Assembly (NCBI GenBank): GCA_017469325.1 | Contig: JAFUGO010000153.1 | Coordinates: 1 to 8,628 of the forward strand | Origin: Mogibacterium sp. | GTDB lineage: Bacteria > Bacillota_A > Clostridia > Peptostreptococcales > Anaerovoracaceae | DNA: 8,628 bases | Reading direction: 5' to 3' | Shown: positions 6,328 to 8,628 of the stretch, piece after piece | Layout: each line of letters opens with the position of its first letter | How positions within the stretch are numbered: the first letter of the stretch is position 1 | Program-made: the position numbers and the translations under genes | Notes under the pieces: generated by a model | Told to the model about the DNA's origin: nothing | The model's input: the letters and a program-made list of their open reading frames with translations, nothing else | Database searches by the model: none

Positions 6328-7686
6328 TTATTCGCTCAGAGCTTTTTTTGCCAGGCTGTCGGCGATCTCATTGTACTTATTGCCGGCGTGGGCTTTGACC
6401 TTCACGAACTTTATGTCCATGGTCTTTCTGGCCTCGGCAACGTAATCACGGTAAGCCTGTGTCAGAGGATTGTTCGCCTTCCAGCGTTTATCGGCCCAGG
6501 CACCTATGCCCTCGTAATCGTGGTAGATCTCAACAGCCTGTATGCCGTTAGCCATGCAATGGTCTATCGCAAGCTTTGATCCCATGACCTCACCTGCGAC
6601 ATTTCTCTGCTTTGCAGCCTCGGCATCGTCGAAAGCAGCGTTCAGTTCAGTGGTTTTGCTGTTTCCGTCAGCACCGGTCTCCACTATGACCACACCGCAC
6701 GAATACCTTCCGCTCGCGCTGTCATAACTGCCGTCCACGTAGGCCCTGACGCCTTCAGGGAAACCGTCCTTCTTTGTATCGTCAGCTGCCAGTCCCAGGT
6801 AAGCCATGGCCTCCGAAGGATCGGCAAAGCTCTTGTACTCCGCTCCCGGGTATCCGTCCACCTGTGCCTTGCAGTCGTCCCAGCTCATGAAAAGTCCGGT
6901 CGTCCTGCCCTTTCTTACCACGTATACTTTTTTAGCCATTTCCGTTGTTTCTCCATCTGCCGCTGAAGCCGCAGCGCTCTTTTTGCTGTGACCGGTCTCA
7001 GGGTTCTCGTCAAATTTCTTAAGGAATGTCATTCTGTGGATAGGAGTCTTTCCAAGAGTCCTGAGTCCCTCATAGTGCTTCGCCGTTCCGTATCCCTTGT
7101 TGCCCGCAAAATCGTAACCGGGATAGACGCTGTCCATCTCCGTCATGTATGTATCTCTGGCAACTTTTGCTACTATCGACGCCGCCGCTATGCACAGGCA
7201 TTTCTCATCGCCCTTTATGATCGACTCGCTAGGCATTCCGGCATCGAGCTTAACAGCGTCTATAAGGAGGATGTCCTGCGCGTGTGCGCTCCCTTCGGAA
7301 GCAAGGAGTCCCCGCTGCGAAAGCATGTCGTGCACTGCCGCTATAGCCCTCTTCATGGCTGTCTTTGTCGCCTCAAGGATGTTGAGCTCGTCTATCTCAT
7401 GATTGTCGGCGATGCCGATGCCCCATGCGACGGCTCTCTCCTTTATTACATCCGATAGTTCTTCGCGCCTTTTGGCCGATAGCTTCTTTGAATCGTTCAC
7501 GCCCGGCACGTCGAAATCATCGGGCAGTATAACACAGGCAGCATATACCGGCCCGGCAAGAGGGCCTCTTCCGACCTCATCTATGCCCGCAACATACCGG
7601 TAGCCCTGTGCTCTGAGATCGTCCTCATGGGCTTTCATCTCAGCCAGCTTTGCAATGTCTCTTTCAAGTCTTTCCTGTTTAGTCAT
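6328..7686 (-). CDS. rnhB: Fused RNase HII - viroplasmin domain - RNase HI
   Basis: A 452-residue protein combining both bacterial RNase H types, which cut the RNA strand of RNA-DNA hybrids; type II also starts removal of single ribonucleotides from DNA. Residues about 30-226 are RNase HII: GIDEVGRGPLAGPV with Asp36 and Glu37, Asp143 in LLIDAVKL, Asp160 in IIKGDEKC, and the KGYGT tyrosine Tyr199. Residues about 227-249 are an Ala/Ser/Glu linker. Residues 250-297 (KKVYVVRKGRTTGLFMSWDD) are a viroplasmin-like hybrid-binding domain. Residues 312-452 are RNase HI: Asp318 in YVDGSYD, Glu366 in AGEVMG, Asp390 in HDYEGI, His433 in KAHAGN and Asp443 in EIADSLA. Both catalytic sets are complete and no stop or frameshift lies between them. 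These proteins are normally encoded separately. It follows rbgA as rnhB does in Bacillus. The ATG has no clear ribosome binding site and follows a dyad cluster. Confidence 0.93.
   Translation of the reverse strand: MTKQERLERDIAKLAEMKAHEDDLRAQGYRYVAGIDEVGRGPLAGPVYAACVILPDDFDVPGVNDSKKLSAKRREELSDVIKERAVAWGIGIADNHEIDELNILEATKTAMKRAIAAVHDMLSQRGLLASEGSAHAQDILLIDAVKLDAGMPSESIIKGDEKCLCIAAASIVAKVARDTYMTEMDSVYPGYDFAGNKGYGTAKHYEGLRTLGKTPIHRMTFLKKFDENPETGHSKKSAAASAADGETTEMAKKVYVVRKGRTTGLFMSWDDCKAQVDGYPGAEYKSFADPSEAMAYLGLAADDTKKDGFPEGVRAYVDGSYDSASGRYSCGVVIVETGADGNSKTTELNAAFDDAEAAKQRNVAGEVMGSKLAIDHCMANGIQAVEIYHDYEGIGAWADKRWKANNPLTQAYRDYVAEARKTMDIKFVKVKAHAGNKYNEIADSLAKKALSE
6937..6954 (-). promoter_or_regulatory. 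Possible internal translation start for free RNase HI
   Basis: Met250 (ATG at 6937-6939) sits exactly where a stand-alone viroplasmin-RNase HI protein would begin (MAKKVYVVRKG), with GGAG at 6951-6954, 11 bases upstream. The spacing is longer than ideal. If used, it would give a 203-residue RNase HI besides the full fusion. It may also be a relic of two once separate genes. Confidence 0.4.
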
Positions 7687-7696
7687 ATCTTTTTAC

Positions 7697-7791
7697 GTAA
7701 AGTATTCTTTACATACTGCACGGTGATTGTTCAGTTGTTATGTAAAGCGTTCTTTACCGTAAAGTAACCTTTACAGTAAAGTTTACTTTAC
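7697..7791. repeat. Four copies of the dyad GTAAAG-N4-CTTTAC between rbgA and the RNase H gene
   Basis: Four 16-base inverted repeats with identical arms GTAAAG and CTTTAC and differing 4-base centres lie at 7697-7712 (TATT), 7742-7757 (CGTT), 7759-7774 (TAAC) and 7776-7791 (TTTA). The last three are phased at 17 bp with a single base between units; the first lies 29 bases from the second. The fourth overlaps the last codons and stop of rbgA, and the first ends 10 bases before the RNase H start codon. The varied centres and constant arms look like selected binding sites for a dimeric regulator. In RNA each could form a short A-U rich hairpin, and neighbouring arms could pair alternatively. 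No T tract follows, so they are not ordinary terminators. I do not recognise the motif as a known operator. Confidence 0.85.
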
Positions 7792-8628
7792 TTTCTCCAG
7801 TGTGATCCTTCCGATCTTTCCGCCCCTGAACTCATCCAGAACTATGCGCCCTGTCCTTTCATAGTCTATCCTTTTGCCTGAAAGGATAAAGCCTCTTTTA
7901 AGAGCGATATTATCCATATTCTCGAGCGCATCTTCAGATACTTCATCCAGCTTATATCTTTCCTTCAGAAGATCCGGATAGCGTTTCCCGAGCACTTTTA
8001 TAAGTTCGAATCCGAGATCCTGCACACCGAGGATATCATCCTTGATGCTTCCGCAGACTGCCAGATTGAGTCCTACCTCGGGATCCTCAAACTTAGGCCA
8101 GAGTATTCCCGGTGTATCCAGGAGCTGCATCCCGTTCGGAAGAGTCAGCCACTGCTTTCCCTTTGTAACGCCCGGACGGTCGCCGGTCTGTGCCGAGCGC
8201 CTGCCCGTCAGTCTGTTGATGAGCGACGACTTTCCCACATTAGGAACGCCGACTATCATTATGCGAAGCGGACGCTTTATGGATCTCACTTCGTCTCTTT
8301 TCTTCTGCTCTGCCTCAAGGGCTTTCAGAAGCTTCTTTATATTATCTCCCGACTGCAGATTGAGCGCCATCACGCGCCTTACGTCTTTGTTCTCCGCAAA
8401 CTTCTCGCACCATCTTGCTGTCTCTGCCTCATCGGCGAGGTCTGCCTTGCCCAGGACTATGATGCGCGGCTTGCCGGATATGAGCTCGTCTATTATCGGG
8501 TTTCTCGAAGACACGGGAATACGGCTGTCAACGATCTCTACGACCGCGTCGACAGCTTTAAGGTTGTCACGTATGAGCTCCCGGGTTTTCTTCATGTGGC
8601 CGGGATACCAGTTGATATTGTCTATCAT
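7783..8628 (-). CDS. rbgA: Ribosome biogenesis GTPase RbgA (YlqF)
   Basis: A circularly permuted GTPase that acts late in assembly of the 50S subunit; in Bacillus it is essential and helps uL16 join. The 281 residues match the family length. Motif order is permuted as expected: a G4-like GKAD (60-63), then G1 GVPNVGKSS (127-135), G2 around PGVTKG (Thr155) and G3 DTPG (171-174). The N-terminal WYPGHM contains His11, equivalent to the catalytic histidine of the family. The C-terminal part (about 185-281) is the RNA-binding helical domain. G4 is odd: it reads Gly-Lys-Ala-Asp where NKxD is expected (codon GGC at 8449-8451). The ATG is the last three bases of the window, so its ribosome binding site and any upstream partner are not visible; the MIDNINWYPGHMKK beginning fits a complete protein. 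RNase HII follows in the same direction, as in Bacillus. Confidence 0.95.
   Translation of the reverse strand: MIDNINWYPGHMKKTRELIRDNLKAVDAVVEIVDSRIPVSSRNPIIDELISGKPRIIVLGKADLADEAETARWCEKFAENKDVRRVMALNLQSGDNIKKLLKALEAEQKKRDEVRSIKRPLRIMIVGVPNVGKSSLINRLTGRRSAQTGDRPGVTKGKQWLTLPNGMQLLDTPGILWPKFEDPEVGLNLAVCGSIKDDILGVQDLGFELIKVLGKRYPDLLKERYKLDEVSEDALENMDNIALKRGFILSGKRIDYERTGRIVLDEFRGGKIGRITLEKVK

Noticed and set aside
7697..7791. CRISPR array or transposon ends
   Set aside because: The units are 16-base dyads with 1- or 29-base spacing, not direct repeats with even spacers. No cas or transposase gene and no target duplication are present.

Overview
The window is a stretch of chromosome from a Gram-positive, low-to-mid GC anaerobe-type bacterium, most likely in the Clostridia. 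Four things point this way: the gene order hrcA-grpE-dnaK under a perfect CIRCE operator, a DnaK without the N-terminal insert typical of Gram-negative DnaKs, the rbgA(ylqF)-rnhB neighbourhood known from Bacillus, and an RNase HI that carries a viroplasmin-like N-terminal domain. The genus cannot be named from sequence alone. All genes lie on the minus strand, so transcription runs from right to left. No mobile element, CRISPR array or integrase is visible, and no gene-free gap reaches 300 bases.

From upstream (right) to downstream (left): rbgA (7783-8628), a circularly permuted GTPase for 50S ribosome assembly, starts exactly at the window edge. The 96-base gap to the next gene holds four copies of the perfect dyad GTAAAG-N4-CTTTAC, three of them phased every 17 bp. 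Next is a 452-residue protein (6328-7686) that joins a complete RNase HII to a viroplasmin domain and a complete RNase HI. All eight catalytic carboxylates can be seen. A tRNA-Val(GAC) gene follows (6194-6269) with its own promoter and terminator.

The middle block is a probable operon of an FNT-family anion channel (5335-6102), an uncharacterised ATP-grasp ligase (4085-5284) and an alpha/beta-hydrolase esterase (3335-4069). It ends in a strong intrinsic terminator (3291-3318). The ligase and esterase are 15 bases apart and are almost certainly made together; whether the channel belongs with them is less sure.

The left block is the heat-shock operon hrcA (2093-3148), grpE (1431-2051) and dnaK (1-1395, cut by the window edge). 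It is driven by a clear sigma-A promoter with the CIRCE operator just after the start point, so HrcA represses its own operon together with the GrpE-DnaK chaperone genes.

The most unusual items are the RNase HII-HI fusion (with an internal start that could also yield free RNase HI), the GTAAAG/CTTTAC dyad cluster in front of it, the ligase-esterase pair of unknown product, and a Gly in place of Asn in the G4 motif of RbgA.
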